DNA of 64,000 bases from NCBI RefSeq assembly GCF_902859945.1, contig NZ_CADIKL010000014.1, positions 1-64,000 of the forward strand, read 5' to 3'. This stretch comes from Paraburkholderia caffeinitolerans (lineage in GTDB: Bacteria; Pseudomonadota; Gammaproteobacteria; Burkholderiales; Burkholderiaceae). Within the stretch, counting starts at the first letter, position 1. Each line of letters starts with the position of its first letter. A model generated the notes under the pieces. It was given only the letters and a program-made list of their open reading frames with translations, made no database searches and had not been told where the DNA came from. The position numbers and the translations under genes are program-made. Below, piece after piece: positions 41,392-50,454 of the stretch.

Positions 41392-41650
41392 CTGACCACG
41401 CCGGTGTGTAGCCCGCAAAGTAACGGCATGGCCGAGAGCTTCGTGAAAACGATGAAGCGCGACTACGTTGCCTTCATGCCGAAGCCGGATGCAGCGACCG
41501 CTGCACGCAACCTGGCCATTGCGTTCGAGCATTACAACGAGAAGCATCCCCATAGCGCGCTGAAATACCGCTCGCCTCGCGAGTTCCGGCGCTCGATGGA
41601 CTCAGCAATCTTAGTGTGAAGCCGCGTCCGGGATTGCAGGGGCAACTCCA
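41392..41650 (+). mobile_element. Truncated IS3-family (IS2-like) element: OrfB 3' part and right end
   Basis: The frame encodes the C-terminal part of an IS2-type OrfB integrase core ([20 protein letters not shown], then [19 protein letters not shown]) with its stop at 41619. The right terminal repeat follows at 41625-41650 (GTCCGGGATTGCAGGGGCAACTCCA). It matches, in inverted sense, the left end at 4961-4989. OrfA and most of OrfB are missing. The catalytic glutamate region is present but no full transposase can be made. Confidence 0.7.
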
Positions 41651-41737
41651 GCGCGTTGGGTTCAGTTTTATGTTTCGCTTCAAGTTCCCGTTTGCGCCGC
41701 GCGTCCGGTTTCTCGAGTGTACCGCTTCGACTCGGGT

Positions 41738-41780
41738 CGCACGTGCGCGCGCTCCGCAAGGCGGCGCGCGCGCACGTGCG
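41738..41780. terminator. Strong GC stem-loop downstream of the efflux operon
   Basis: A perfect 15-bp stem (CGCACGTGCGCGCGC and complement) with a 13-base loop begins 4 bases after the outer-membrane protein gene stop on the minus strand. No T-run follows, so the mechanism may not be classical, but the position fits a terminator. Confidence 0.5.
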
Positions 41781-41783
41781 GTG

Positions 41784-43379
41784 TCAGCGTGAAGCGAGCG
41801 GCGCCGGAGCCGCCGAACTCGCGGCGGGCGCGCCAGCAGGCTCCGAATCAGCCTTCGCATTGCCCCATCCGCCGCCCAGCGCACGGATCAGATTGACGGT
41901 GGCCACCGCCTGCGAGCCTTGCAAATGGCTCGCCTGCAACTGCGAAACCAGCACCGAGCGCTCGCTGTCGATCACGTTCAAATAGCTGACCTCGCCTTCC
42001 TCGTACTGCGTGCGCGAGAGATGCGCGGCGCGTTGCGAGGCGTTCACCGCGTCGTCCTGCGCGCCGATCTGGTCGCCGAGCAAGCGCAAGTCGGAGAGAT
42101 TGTCCTCGACCTCGCGGAACGCCACGAGCACCTGTTGGCGATACTGCGCGACATCCTCGTCGTACTTCGCGCGCGACTGCGCGAGATTGGCCTTGCGCCG
42201 GCCGCCGTCGAACAACGGCAGCGTGAGCGCCGTGCCCGCGAGCGGCCCGAGCAGGAACGCGCGGCTCGACCACATGAAGAGATCGCCCAGCGTCGCCGAT
42301 TCATAGCCAAATGCACCTGTGATATCGAGCTTCGGGAAGAACGCCGCCTTCGCGAGGCCCACGCGCGCGTTCGCGGCCGCCATCGCGCGCTCGGCAGCGG
42401 CGATGTCGGGGCGGCGTTCGAGCAGCGTCGAAGGCAGGCCGGCCGGCACCTGCACGACCACCGGCGCAAGCGGCGTCTCGGGGAACGTGAAATCCGCCGG
42501 CGCCTTGCCCAGCAGGATCGCGAGGCTGTGCTCCGAGGCCGCGCGCTGACGCGCCACGCCCACGGCGTCGGCGCGCGCGCTCGCCAGTTCGTTGCGCGCC
42601 TGCGAAACGTCGAGCTCGCTGATGTCGCCTTCCTTGAAGCGGCGCTGGACGAGCTTGAGCGCGTCCTCGCGCAGCGCGACCGTGCGCCGGTAAAGATCGG
42701 CGTCGGAATCGAACTGGCGCAGCTGGAAGTAGTTCTGCGCAACGTCGGCTTGAAGCGCGAGCTGCACCGAGCGGAACAGCGCCTCGCTCTGCTGCGCATC
42801 GGCCTGGGTCGCGTGCACGTTCGAGCTCACGCGGCCAAACAAATCGACTTCATAGCTTGCCGTAGCCTGTGCGCGCCACAGCGTTTGCGCGGGCACGTTG
42901 GCGTTCTGCGGCAGATACAGCGAGGTCGGCGAGGCGCGCTCGCGAGTCGGTCCGAAGCCCGCGTCGATGGACGGGAACCACGAGGCGCGCGCCGCCTGTG
43001 TCACCGCACGCGCTTGCTGCACGCGCGCGGCGGCGGCCTTGAGGTCCTGGTTCGCGGTTTGCGCCTGCTCCTCGAGTTGGTCGAGCGTGGGGTCGCCGAA
43101 CGCCTTCCACCATTCGCCGCGATGCGCGTCGTCGGCGGGTTGCGCGGGCGTCCATGAACCGACATCGTGCTGCCCCAACGGCTGACCTTGCGTTTGCAGC
43201 GGCGCTTCCTTGTACGCGCTCGGTACGCCCGCGTCGGGCACCTTGTAGGTGGGCTCGACCGAGCACGCGGCCAGCCACGCGAATAGCGCCACGCCCGCGG
43301 CCAGCCGCGTCACGCGCCAGAATCTGCTCGTATCTTCCATGCCGCGATGTTGCGCGGGCGAGGCTGAATAGTTAGTCAT
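41784..43379 (-). CDS. opcM: RND efflux outer-membrane lipoprotein, OprN/OpcM/OprC type
   Basis: A 531-residue TolC-like channel of the NodT/OprM family. A lipoprotein signal ends in the lipobox LAACS near residue 37. Two repeated OEP domains follow, with typical ANQDLKAAAARVQQAR and PSIDAGFG stretches and a QFGRA-like helical barrel region. It is the exit duct of a tripartite pump. AAGGA lies 8 bases before the chosen start; an internal ATG (MEDTSRFW) would still keep the signal. It is last in the llpE-ceoA-ceoB-opcM-like operon, 15 bases after the pump gene. Confidence 0.88.
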   Translation of the reverse strand: MTNYSASPAQHRGMEDTSRFWRVTRLAAGVALFAWLAACSVEPTYKVPDAGVPSAYKEAPLQTQGQPLGQHDVGSWTPAQPADDAHRGEWWKAFGDPTLDQLEEQAQTANQDLKAAAARVQQARAVTQAARASWFPSIDAGFGPTRERASPTSLYLPQNANVPAQTLWRAQATASYEVDLFGRVSSNVHATQADAQQSEALFRSVQLALQADVAQNYFQLRQFDSDADLYRRTVALREDALKLVQRRFKEGDISELDVSQARNELASARADAVGVARQRAASEHSLAILLGKAPADFTFPETPLAPVVVQVPAGLPSTLLERRPDIAAAERAMAAANARVGLAKAAFFPKLDITGAFGYESATLGDLFMWSSRAFLLGPLAGTALTLPLFDGGRRKANLAQSRAKYDEDVAQYRQQVLVAFREVEDNLSDLRLLGDQIGAQDDAVNASQRAAHLSRTQYEEGEVSYLNVIDSERSVLVSQLQASHLQGSQAVATVNLIRALGGGWGNAKADSEPAGAPAASSAAPAPLASR

Positions 43380-43394
43380 CTTGATCATCCTTGC

Positions 43395-46300
43395 TTACGC
43401 GTCCACCGTGGACCGGGTCGTGCGTGCGTTGTCCTTTTGCGCGACGTGGATCTTGCCGCCCGCGATCGTGCGCAGCACGACATAGAACACCGGCGTCAGC
43501 AACAGGCCGAAAGCCGTCACGCCGAGCATGCCGAAGAACACCGCCACGCCCATCGCATGACGCATCTCCGAGCCCGCCCCCGACGACAGCACGAGCGGGA
43601 CCACCCCCATGATGAACGCGATGGACGTCATCAGAATCGGGCGCAGGCGCAGCCGGCTTGCTTCGATGGCGGCCGATAGCGGCGTATGTCCGTCATGTTC
43701 GAGTTCGCGTGCGAACTCCACGATCAGAATCGCGTTCTTGGACGCCAGGCCCACCAGCACCATCAGGCCAATCTGCGTGAAGATGTTGTTGTCGCCCTGG
43801 GTGAGCCACACGCCGGTCAGCGCGCACAGCACGCTCATCGGCACGATCAGGATCACCGCGAGCGGCAATGTCAAGCTCTCGTAGAGCGCAGCCAGCACGA
43901 GAAACACCAGCAGCACGCTGATCGGGAACACCCAGATACCCGAGTTGCCCGCGAGAATCTGCTGGTACGTGAGGTCGGTCCATTCGAACTTCACGCCGCG
44001 CGGCAGCACCTCGGCCGCGATGCGCTCGGCCGCCGCCTGCGCCTGCCCCGACGAGTAGCCCGGCGCCGGCCCGCCGTTGATGTCGGCGGCCGTGTAGCCG
44101 TTGTAGCGCACCACCATCTCGGGACCGTAAGTGGGCGTCACCGTCACGAGCGACGAGAGCGGCACCATATCGCCGGCGGCATTGCGCGTCTTCAGTTGAA
44201 GAATGTCGTCGGCCTTCTGGCGGAACGGCGCATCGGCCTGCACGCGCACCTGATACACGCGTCCGAAGCGGTTGAAGTCGTTCACGTAGAGCGAGCCTAG
44301 ATAGATCTGCATGGTCTCGAACACGTCCGTGACCGGCACGCCGAGCTGCTTGGCCTTGGTGCGGTCGAGATCGACATTCAACTGCGGCACGTTGATCTGA
44401 TAGCTCGAGAACGTCGGACCCAGTTCGGGGGTCTTCGCCGCGCGCTTCACGAAGTCCTCGGTTGCGCGGTTGAGCGCCTCATAACCAAGCGCGCCGTGAT
44501 CCTCCAGTTGCATCTTGAAGCCGCCGAGCGTGCCGAGGCCGAGCACCGGCGGTGGAGGGAACACGGCAATAAAAGAATCCTTGATATTCGCGTACTGTTG
44601 ATTGAGCGCGCCCGCAATCGCCCCCGCCGCGAGCGCCTTGCCCTTGCGCTCCTTGAACGGCTTGAGCGTGACGAACACGATGCCGGCGCTCGAACTATTG
44701 GTGAAGCCATTCACCGAAAGACCCGGGAACGCCACCGCGCTTTCCACGCCCGGCTGCTTGAGCGCGATCGCGCTCATGTCGCGAATCACATTTTCCGTGC
44801 GGTCGAGCGAAGCGCCATTGGGCAATTGCGCGAATGCGATCAGATACTCCTTGTCCTGCGCGGGCACAAAGCCGCCCGGCACGACGCGCGCCATCAGCAC
44901 CGTCGCGCCGATCAGCACGGCGTAGACCGCGAGCATCGCGCCCTTGTGGTGCAGCACGCCGTTCACGCCGCGCCCATAGTCTTCCGAGCCGCGATGAAAC
45001 ACCTTGTTGAAGCGCCGGAAAAAGCCGCCCAGCAGCGTATTCATCACACGCGTGAGCCAGTCTTCCTTTTCGCCGTGGCTGCGCAGCAAGAGTGCGGAGA
45101 GCGCCGGCGAAAGGGTGAGCGAGTTGAACGCGGAGATCACCGTCGAAATCGCGATGGTCATCGCGAACTGCTTGTAGAACTGGCCCGTGAGACCGCTCAT
45201 GAACGCGAGCGGCACGAACACGGCCACCAGCGTGAGCGCGATCGCGATGATCGGCCCGCTCACTTCCTGCATGGCCTTGTAAGTGGCGTCGCGCGCGGAA
45301 AGCCCGCTGGCGATATTGCGCTCGACGTTCTCCACCACCACGATCGCATCGTCCACCACGATGCCGATCGCGAGCACCATCCCGAACAGCGACAAGGCAT
45401 TGATCGAGAAACCGAATGCCAGCAGCAGCGAGAACGTCCCCACGATCGACACCGGCACGGCAATGAGCGGAATGATCGAAGCGCGCCAGGTTTGCAGGAA
45501 CACGATCACCACGACCACCACCAGCGCGATGGCTTCGAGCAACGTATGCACGACCGCCTCGATACTGGAGCGCACGAACTGCGTGGGGTCGTAGACGATG
45601 CGGTAGTCCACGCCCGCGGGCATATCCGCCTTGAGCTCCTTCATCGCCTCGCGCACCTGGTCGGAAATCGCGAGCGAATTCGCGCCCGGCGCCTGGTTGA
45701 TGGCGAGCGCAACGGCCGGCTTGTTGTCGAGCAGCGAGCGCAGCCCATACTCGGACGCGGCGAGCTCGATGCGCGCGATGTCACGCAGATACGTCACGCC
45801 ACCATCGGGATTGGTCTTGACGATGATGTTGCCGAACTCGCTTTCCGTACGCAGACGCCCGCGCGCATTCACGTTCAGTTGCAGCGGCGTGCCCGGCACG
45901 CTCGGCGATGCGCCGATCACACCCGCCGCGACCTGCACGTTCTGCTCGCGAATCGCGTTCACCACGTCTTCCGCCGTGAGATTGCGCTGCGCCACCTTCT
46001 GCGGATCGAGCCAGATGCGCATGGCGTAATCGCCCGAGCCCCATAGCTGCACCTCGCCCACGCCGCGTATGTTGGAGAGGCGGTCCTTCACGTTGAGCAG
46101 CGCGTAGTTGCGCAGATACGTCATGTCGTACTGATTGTTCGGCGAGATCAGATGCACCACCATCGTGAGCGTAGGCGAGCTCTTGATGGTCGTGATGCCA
46201 AGACGCTGCACGTCCTCGGGCAGGCGCGGCAGCGCCTGGTTCACGCGGTTCTGCACGAGCTGCGTGGCCTTGTCGGGGTCGGTGCCCAGCCGGAACGTGA

Positions 46301-46580
46301 CCGTAAGCGTGAGATTGCCGTCGCTGTTGGCCTGCGACTGCATGTACAGCATGTTCTCGACGCCGTTGATCTGCTCTTCGAGCGGCGCGGCCACGGCTTC
46401 GGCAATCACTTTCGGGTTCGCACCCGGATATTGCGCGTGGACGACCACCGAAGGCGGCACGACCTCGGGATACTCGGAGATCGGCAACTGGAACAGTGCG
46501 ATCACCCCGGCCAGCAGGATCAGCACGGACAGCACGCCCGCGAAGATCGGCCGGTCGATGAAGAATTTCGATATGTTCAT
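43395..46580 (-). CDS. ceoB: RND multidrug efflux permease, MexF/CeoB/BpeF-like
   Basis: A 1061-residue inner-membrane RND transporter, full length for the HAE1 family. It starts MNISKFFIDRPIFAGVLS. Helix 4 carries the proton-relay aspartates (GIVVDDAIVVVENVERN), helix 10 has VGLASKNAILIVEF, and two large periplasmic loops are present. It exports hydrophobic drugs using the proton gradient. Order and partners match CeoAB-OpcM of Burkholderia cenocepacia and BpeEF-OprC of B. pseudomallei. The start is chosen at the conserved N-terminus; an upstream in-frame ATG adds 18 non-conserved residues. Confidence 0.9.
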   Translation of the reverse strand: MNISKFFIDRPIFAGVLSVLILLAGVIALFQLPISEYPEVVPPSVVVHAQYPGANPKVIAEAVAAPLEEQINGVENMLYMQSQANSDGNLTLTVTFRLGTDPDKATQLVQNRVNQALPRLPEDVQRLGITTIKSSPTLTMVVHLISPNNQYDMTYLRNYALLNVKDRLSNIRGVGEVQLWGSGDYAMRIWLDPQKVAQRNLTAEDVVNAIREQNVQVAAGVIGASPSVPGTPLQLNVNARGRLRTESEFGNIIVKTNPDGGVTYLRDIARIELAASEYGLRSLLDNKPAVALAINQAPGANSLAISDQVREAMKELKADMPAGVDYRIVYDPTQFVRSSIEAVVHTLLEAIALVVVVVIVFLQTWRASIIPLIAVPVSIVGTFSLLLAFGFSINALSLFGMVLAIGIVVDDAIVVVENVERNIASGLSARDATYKAMQEVSGPIIAIALTLVAVFVPLAFMSGLTGQFYKQFAMTIAISTVISAFNSLTLSPALSALLLRSHGEKEDWLTRVMNTLLGGFFRRFNKVFHRGSEDYGRGVNGVLHHKGAMLAVYAVLIGATVLMARVVPGGFVPAQDKEYLIAFAQLPNGASLDRTENVIRDMSAIALKQPGVESAVAFPGLSVNGFTNSSSAGIVFVTLKPFKERKGKALAAGAIAGALNQQYANIKDSFIAVFPPPPVLGLGTLGGFKMQLEDHGALGYEALNRATEDFVKRAAKTPELGPTFSSYQINVPQLNVDLDRTKAKQLGVPVTDVFETMQIYLGSLYVNDFNRFGRVYQVRVQADAPFRQKADDILQLKTRNAAGDMVPLSSLVTVTPTYGPEMVVRYNGYTAADINGGPAPGYSSGQAQAAAERIAAEVLPRGVKFEWTDLTYQQILAGNSGIWVFPISVLLVFLVLAALYESLTLPLAVILIVPMSVLCALTGVWLTQGDNNIFTQIGLMVLVGLASKNAILIVEFARELEHDGHTPLSAAIEASRLRLRPILMTSIAFIMGVVPLVLSSGAGSEMRHAMGVAVFFGMLGVTAFGLLLTPVFYVVLRTIAGGKIHVAQKDNARTTRSTVDA

Positions 46581-46651
46581 GGGTCGCTCTATATTTCGTA
46601 TGACTAACTTGATGCGAGGATCGCGCTCGCGCAAAAGGCGAACGCCGCGCT

Positions 46652-47905
46652 TCAGGAAGCCTTAGCCGTCTTTGCAGCGGAATTGTCGGGCGAAGGCGCA
46701 GCCGCCGCCTTGGCCATGCCCGCCACGCCCGCGTCCGGGTCGCCGTTCATCGGCACGGCGTGCGAGCGCACGGCCTCGCCCGGCCGCACGCGCTGCGTGC
46801 CGTTCACGATCACGAGCTCGCCCGCCTGCAGGCCGCCCACGATCACGCGCAGATTGCCCTGCTGCCCGCCGGTGCGCACGGCGCGATACGCAACCTTGCC
46901 AGCGCCGTCCACGACATAGACGAACTTCTTGTCCTGGTCCGTGCCAATGGCCGCTTCGTCGACCAGCAGCGCCGCGTGAGGCGCGCTGCCGCCCACCTTG
47001 ATGCGCGCATAGAGCCCCGGCACGAGCGCGCCGTCGGCGTTGTCAAAGCGCGCGCGCACGCGGATCGTGCCCGAGGACGTGTCGAGCCGGTTGTCCACCG
47101 ACTCGATCGTGCCGCTGCGCGAATAGCCGGTCTCATTCGCGAGCCCCAGTTCGACCGGGACTTTCGAGCCATCCTTCATGCGGCTGAGGTAGTCGAGATA
47201 GGTCTGTTCGTCGGCGTCGAATTCGGCGTAGATCGGCGACACCGACACGAGCGTCGTGAGCGGCGGCGCGCTCGGGCCCGCCGACACCACGTTGCCCACC
47301 GTGATCTCGGCGCGCGAGACGCGCCCCGACACCGGCGCAACGATGCGCGTATAGCCGAGGTTGATTTGCGCGGCTTCGAGCGCCGCTTGCGCCGCCTTCA
47401 GATTCGCGCTCGCCTCGCGCGCGGCGTTCTGCTTTTCGTCGTAGTCGCGCTTCGCGATGGCGTTGTCGCCAATCAGGCGCTGCGCGCGCTGCCAGTCGCT
47501 CTGCGCGTAGCCGGTGCGCGCCTGCGCGGCGGCCAGTTGCGCGGCGGCCTGATCGACAGCGGCCTGATACGGGCGCGGGTCGATCACGAACAGCGTGTCG
47601 CCCTTGTTCACGAGCGCACCATCGCGGAAGTTCACCGAGACGATCGTGCCCGAAACTTGCGGGCGCACCTCGACTTTCTCGACGGCGGCCATGCGGCCCG
47701 AGTAGCTCTGCCAGTCGGTAACGTCGCGCTTGAGCACGGCGGCGACATCCACCTCGGGCGCGGGCGGCGCTTCGGCGGCCACGGCCGGGTGCGAATCGAG
47801 ACGCATGGCGACGAGCGAACCGAGCCCCCCAACGACGAGAACAGCGGCCACCACGAGTGCAATGCGCGTACGTGAATGCGAGTTGAGTGACGAATTGAGT
47901 GACAT
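46652..47905 (-). CDS. ceoA: RND efflux periplasmic adaptor, MexE/CeoA/BpeE-like
   Basis: A 417-residue membrane-fusion protein with one N-terminal membrane anchor (about residues 14-34). A lipoyl/barrel-sandwich domain (YSGRMAAVEKVEVRPQVSGT) is split by a helical hairpin, and a beta-barrel (NLGYTRIVAPVSGRVSRAEI) and membrane-proximal domain follow. GGAG precedes the start by 6 bases. It links the permease to the outer-membrane channel and is second in the operon, after the llpE-like gene. Confidence 0.9.
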   Translation of the reverse strand: MSLNSSLNSHSRTRIALVVAAVLVVGGLGSLVAMRLDSHPAVAAEAPPAPEVDVAAVLKRDVTDWQSYSGRMAAVEKVEVRPQVSGTIVSVNFRDGALVNKGDTLFVIDPRPYQAAVDQAAAQLAAAQARTGYAQSDWQRAQRLIGDNAIAKRDYDEKQNAAREASANLKAAQAALEAAQINLGYTRIVAPVSGRVSRAEITVGNVVSAGPSAPPLTTLVSVSPIYAEFDADEQTYLDYLSRMKDGSKVPVELGLANETGYSRSGTIESVDNRLDTSSGTIRVRARFDNADGALVPGLYARIKVGGSAPHAALLVDEAAIGTDQDKKFVYVVDGAGKVAYRAVRTGGQQGNLRVIVGGLQAGELVIVNGTQRVRPGEAVRSHAVPMNGDPDAGVAGMAKAAAAPSPDNSAAKTAKAS

Positions 47906-47970
47906 CGCGAGCTCCAGCAAATGACTGATTGTTTTTCGATAATTACGTTCTGCTGCACGCTGCGGCGGCG

Positions 47971-48912
47971 CTAACAGGCCACGCCGGCCTCGAAGCAACA
48001 GCGAAAAAAGCGCACCGCTTCGGCAAGCGCATCGGGATGCGTGCCAATCTGTGCATGCGAAACGCTCGGGTAGCGCACCACATGCGTGCGCACACCCGCT
48101 TCGATCAGGCGCGTTGCGTACTTCTCCGCTTCGATATGCAGAACATCGTTTTGCGCCGTGACGATGAACGTGGGCGGCAAGCCGGCGAGCCGCGAAGATT
48201 CCAGCGGCGCCGCATACGGATGCATGCGCTGCGAGGCTTCGGGCAAATAGGCGCGATAGCAGGCCGCGCATTCGCTTGCGGAAATGTCCGACGCGAGCCG
48301 CGCTTCGTCGCCCAGGCGCGTGAGGCTCGGGTCGAGCATCGGCGCGAAAAGCGCCTGCGCGGCGAGCCGCACGTCGCCGCGGTCGCGCGCCATGAATGCG
48401 AGCACATTAGCGATCTGTCCGCCCGCGTCGTGCCCTGCAGCAACGATGCGCTTCGCGCTGCCGCCGAATGCGCGCGCCCGCGCATGCACCCACTGCGCGG
48501 CAAGGTACGCGTCTTCGGGCGCGGCCGGAAACGGAAACCGGGGCGCGAGCGAATAGTCCACCGAGACCACGAGCGCAGGTAAGCGCTCTGCGAAAAAGCG
48601 TGCGGTGGAGTCGGCGTCGTCAAGCGTGCCGCGCACGAAACCGCCGCCATGGAAATACAGCAATACCGGCAAATTGCTCGCACCGCGCGGACGGTACATG
48701 CGCAGCACGATGTCCTGCGCATGGCCGGCGATCGTGGCTTCGCTCACGTCGATGGGCTTGGGCCCGCGCGCCTTGCCCGATGCAACCGCAGCAGGCGGAT
48801 CGGCCTTGAGCATGGCGGCCGGCGCTGCGACGAGCCGCACCGGCGCGGGTTCATCGACGCTCGCGGAGAGGTCAGCGGAAATCCAGGGCGTCGAACGTTT
48901 AAAGGCATCCAT
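47971..48912 (-). CDS. llpE: LlpE-like alpha/beta hydrolase (HSL family) with Asp at the nucleophile site
   Basis: A 313-residue protein of the hormone-sensitive-lipase family. HGGGF at 88-92 forms the oxyanion hole, and the acid and histidine regions (TAQNDVLH, VSHAQIG) are present. The nucleophile elbow reads GHDAGG (160-165), so aspartate 162 stands where the family has serine in GDSAGG. A normal serine esterase reaction is therefore doubtful. In Burkholderia an llpE gene leads the ceoAB-opcM and bpeEF-oprC operons, which this arrangement copies. The ATG is preferred over a TTG 15 bases upstream. Function of LlpE in efflux is unknown to me. Confidence 0.85.
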   Translation of the reverse strand: MDAFKRSTPWISADLSASVDEPAPVRLVAAPAAMLKADPPAAVASGKARGPKPIDVSEATIAGHAQDIVLRMYRPRGASNLPVLLYFHGGGFVRGTLDDADSTARFFAERLPALVVSVDYSLAPRFPFPAAPEDAYLAAQWVHARARAFGGSAKRIVAAGHDAGGQIANVLAFMARDRGDVRLAAQALFAPMLDPSLTRLGDEARLASDISASECAACYRAYLPEASQRMHPYAAPLESSRLAGLPPTFIVTAQNDVLHIEAEKYATRLIEAGVRTHVVRYPSVSHAQIGTHPDALAEAVRFFRCCFEAGVAC

Positions 48913-49111
48913 GGCGAAACAGCGCAATGCGCGAGATTAGATTCGAATGGTGCAAATTGTGGGTTCGGCAGATCCGCAAATAAATGCCTATAATCCGTCA
49001 ACACAATTCGGCGCACCTGAACAATCTGTTTCCTTTTATTCGCGCGACCGGCCTGGCATAACCGGGTAGCGGGTCCGCGCGGTGTGCGTCGATGTCTTTC
49101 GGAGAGTGGTA
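48913..49111. promoter_or_regulatory. Divergent promoter region of the efflux operon and LysR gene
   Basis: About 200 bases. TATAAT at 48989-48994 is a -10 candidate on the plus strand. An imperfect inverted pair, GGTGCAAATTGTG near 48949 and CACAATTCGGCGCACC near 49003, contains T-N-A-type symmetry expected of LysR sites. Confidence 0.45.
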
Positions 49112-50116
49112 ATGGACCGCCTTCAGGCCATGCAGGTGTTCACCCGCGTCGTCGATACCAACAGCTTCACGCGCGCAGCCGAAACGCTCGACATGCCGCG
49201 CGCTTCGGTCACGACGATCATCCAGAATCTCGAAGCCTTTCTCGGCGTGCGCCTCATGCACCGCACCACGCGCCGCCTTTCGCTCACGCCCGACGGCGCC
49301 GCGTATTACGAGCGCTGCGTGCGCATTCTTTCCGATGTGGAAGAAACCGAGCAGACCTTCCAGGACCGCAACCGCAAGCCGCACGGCAAGCTGCGCATCG
49401 ACATGCCGGGGTCGATCGGACGCCTCATCGTGATTCCCTCGCTATGCGAATTTCATGGGCGCTACCCCGACATCGACCTGCAACTGGGCCTGACCGACCG
49501 CCCGGTCGACCTGCTTCAGGAAGGCGTGGATTGCGTCGTGCGGGTGGGCGCGCTGCAGGATTCGTCGCTGGTCGCGCGCCGCATCGGCCTGTTCGAAGGC
49601 GTATCGTGCGCCTCGCCCTCGTACCTCGAGCGCAACGGCACGCCGCGAACGCTCGAAGAGCTCGCCGAGCATCGCGCCGTGAATTATTTTTCGCAGCGCA
49701 CGGGGCGCACGATCGACTGGGCGTTTCTCGTCGACGGCAAGGAAGTGGAATTCAAGCTCAAGAGCATGGTTTCGGTGAACGACGCCGACGCCTATGTGAC
49801 CTGCGGCGTCGAGGGCTTCGGCCTGATCCAGGGGCCGCGCTACATGGTGCTGCCGCACCTGAAGTCCGGCGCGCTGGTCGAAGTCCTGCCCGACTTCAAG
49901 CCGCTGCCCATGCCGATTTCGGCCGTGTATCCGCATAGCCGGCATTTGTCGCCGAAAGTGCGCGTGTTCGTCGACTGGATCGCCGAAGTGTTCGACCGTT
50001 GCCCGCTCCTCTCCGGCCGCGCCTCGCTCGACAAGACCTGCACGATGCGCACGCTGGAGGAACGCGAACAGGCCCCCGCACTCGAAACGCCGGTGATTTC
50101 GGAGTGGGCCGCATGA
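49112..50116 (+). CDS. LysR-family regulator, CeoR/BpeT-like
   Basis: A 334-residue LysR protein. The N-terminal winged helix-turn-helix is TRAAETLDMPRASVTTIIQN (about 19-38), and a periplasmic-binding-like effector domain starts near residue 90. GGAGAG precedes the ATG. It is divergent from the llpE-like efflux operon, the position held by ceoR/bpeT, which activate such pumps. The last 30 residues, rich in glutamate and alanine, exceed many LysR proteins. Confidence 0.88.
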   Translation: MDRLQAMQVFTRVVDTNSFTRAAETLDMPRASVTTIIQNLEAFLGVRLMHRTTRRLSLTPDGAAYYERCVRILSDVEETEQTFQDRNRKPHGKLRIDMPGSIGRLIVIPSLCEFHGRYPDIDLQLGLTDRPVDLLQEGVDCVVRVGALQDSSLVARRIGLFEGVSCASPSYLERNGTPRTLEELAEHRAVNYFSQRTGRTIDWAFLVDGKEVEFKLKSMVSVNDADAYVTCGVEGFGLIQGPRYMVLPHLKSGALVEVLPDFKPLPMPISAVYPHSRHLSPKVRVFVDWIAEVFDRCPLLSGRASLDKTCTMRTLEEREQAPALETPVISEWAA

Positions 50117-50311
50117 TGGGCCACTCAATCAGGAAAGCGCTCCGCGCGTTTTCCTGATTGTTCCGCTTTCCCGACAATTCCTTTCGCTTTCGGAACATTT
50201 ATCGCGCGGGCCCGTGCACCTACACTTGCACCTGTCGCCACTCCCGGCCGCGCCTCTGGCCCGTGCCGGCAAGTGTCCGCCGCCATTTCGATTCGATAAG
50301 GAAACCTGATC

Positions 50312-50386
50312 ATGAATAACGCGACTCCCTCCGAGTTGGACGACTGGGACGAAACCACGCCTGTGTGGACGCCGTTTCGGCGCTGA
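50312..50386 (+). CDS. Candidate 24-residue peptide gene
   Basis: An ATG with AAGGA nine bases upstream opens a 24-codon frame giving MNNATPSELDDW followed by DETTPVWTPFRR. It ends 16 bases before a strong terminator, so a transcript would carry little else. The peptide has two tryptophans, an acidic middle and a basic end; it has no signal or membrane segment. I do not recognise it. It could be a leader, a small regulatory peptide or a RiPP precursor, or chance. The remaining sequence between the LysR stop and the CDF gene shows no other gene. Confidence 0.3.
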   Translation: MNNATPSELDDWDETTPVWTPFRR

Positions 50387-50402
50387 ACCGTGCCAATGCA
50401 AT

Positions 50403-50440
50403 AAAAAAGCCTGGCGGTCTTTCGGCCGCCAGGCTTTTTT
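50403..50440. terminator. Bidirectional rho-independent terminator
   Basis: AAAAAAGCCTGGCGG, an 8-base loop, then CCGCCAGGCTTTTTT. A GC stem flanked by A and T runs serves both the small ORF on the plus strand and the CDF transporter gene on the minus strand. Confidence 0.9.
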
Positions 50441-50454
50441 ATCAAAACGAGCGC

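Noticed and set aside
4665..41650. A simple inversion that would rejoin the two IS halves into one element
   Set aside because: Inverting the segment would put OrfA and OrfB pieces in order on one strand, but about 200 codons of OrfB would still be missing and the flanks (mntH, LuxR remnant) do not rejoin into one gene. Separate deletions in two copies are as likely.
44496..46046. A plus-strand open frame of about 510 codons opposite the RND permease
   Set aside because: His/Arg-rich translation of the opposite strand of a well-supported transporter gene.
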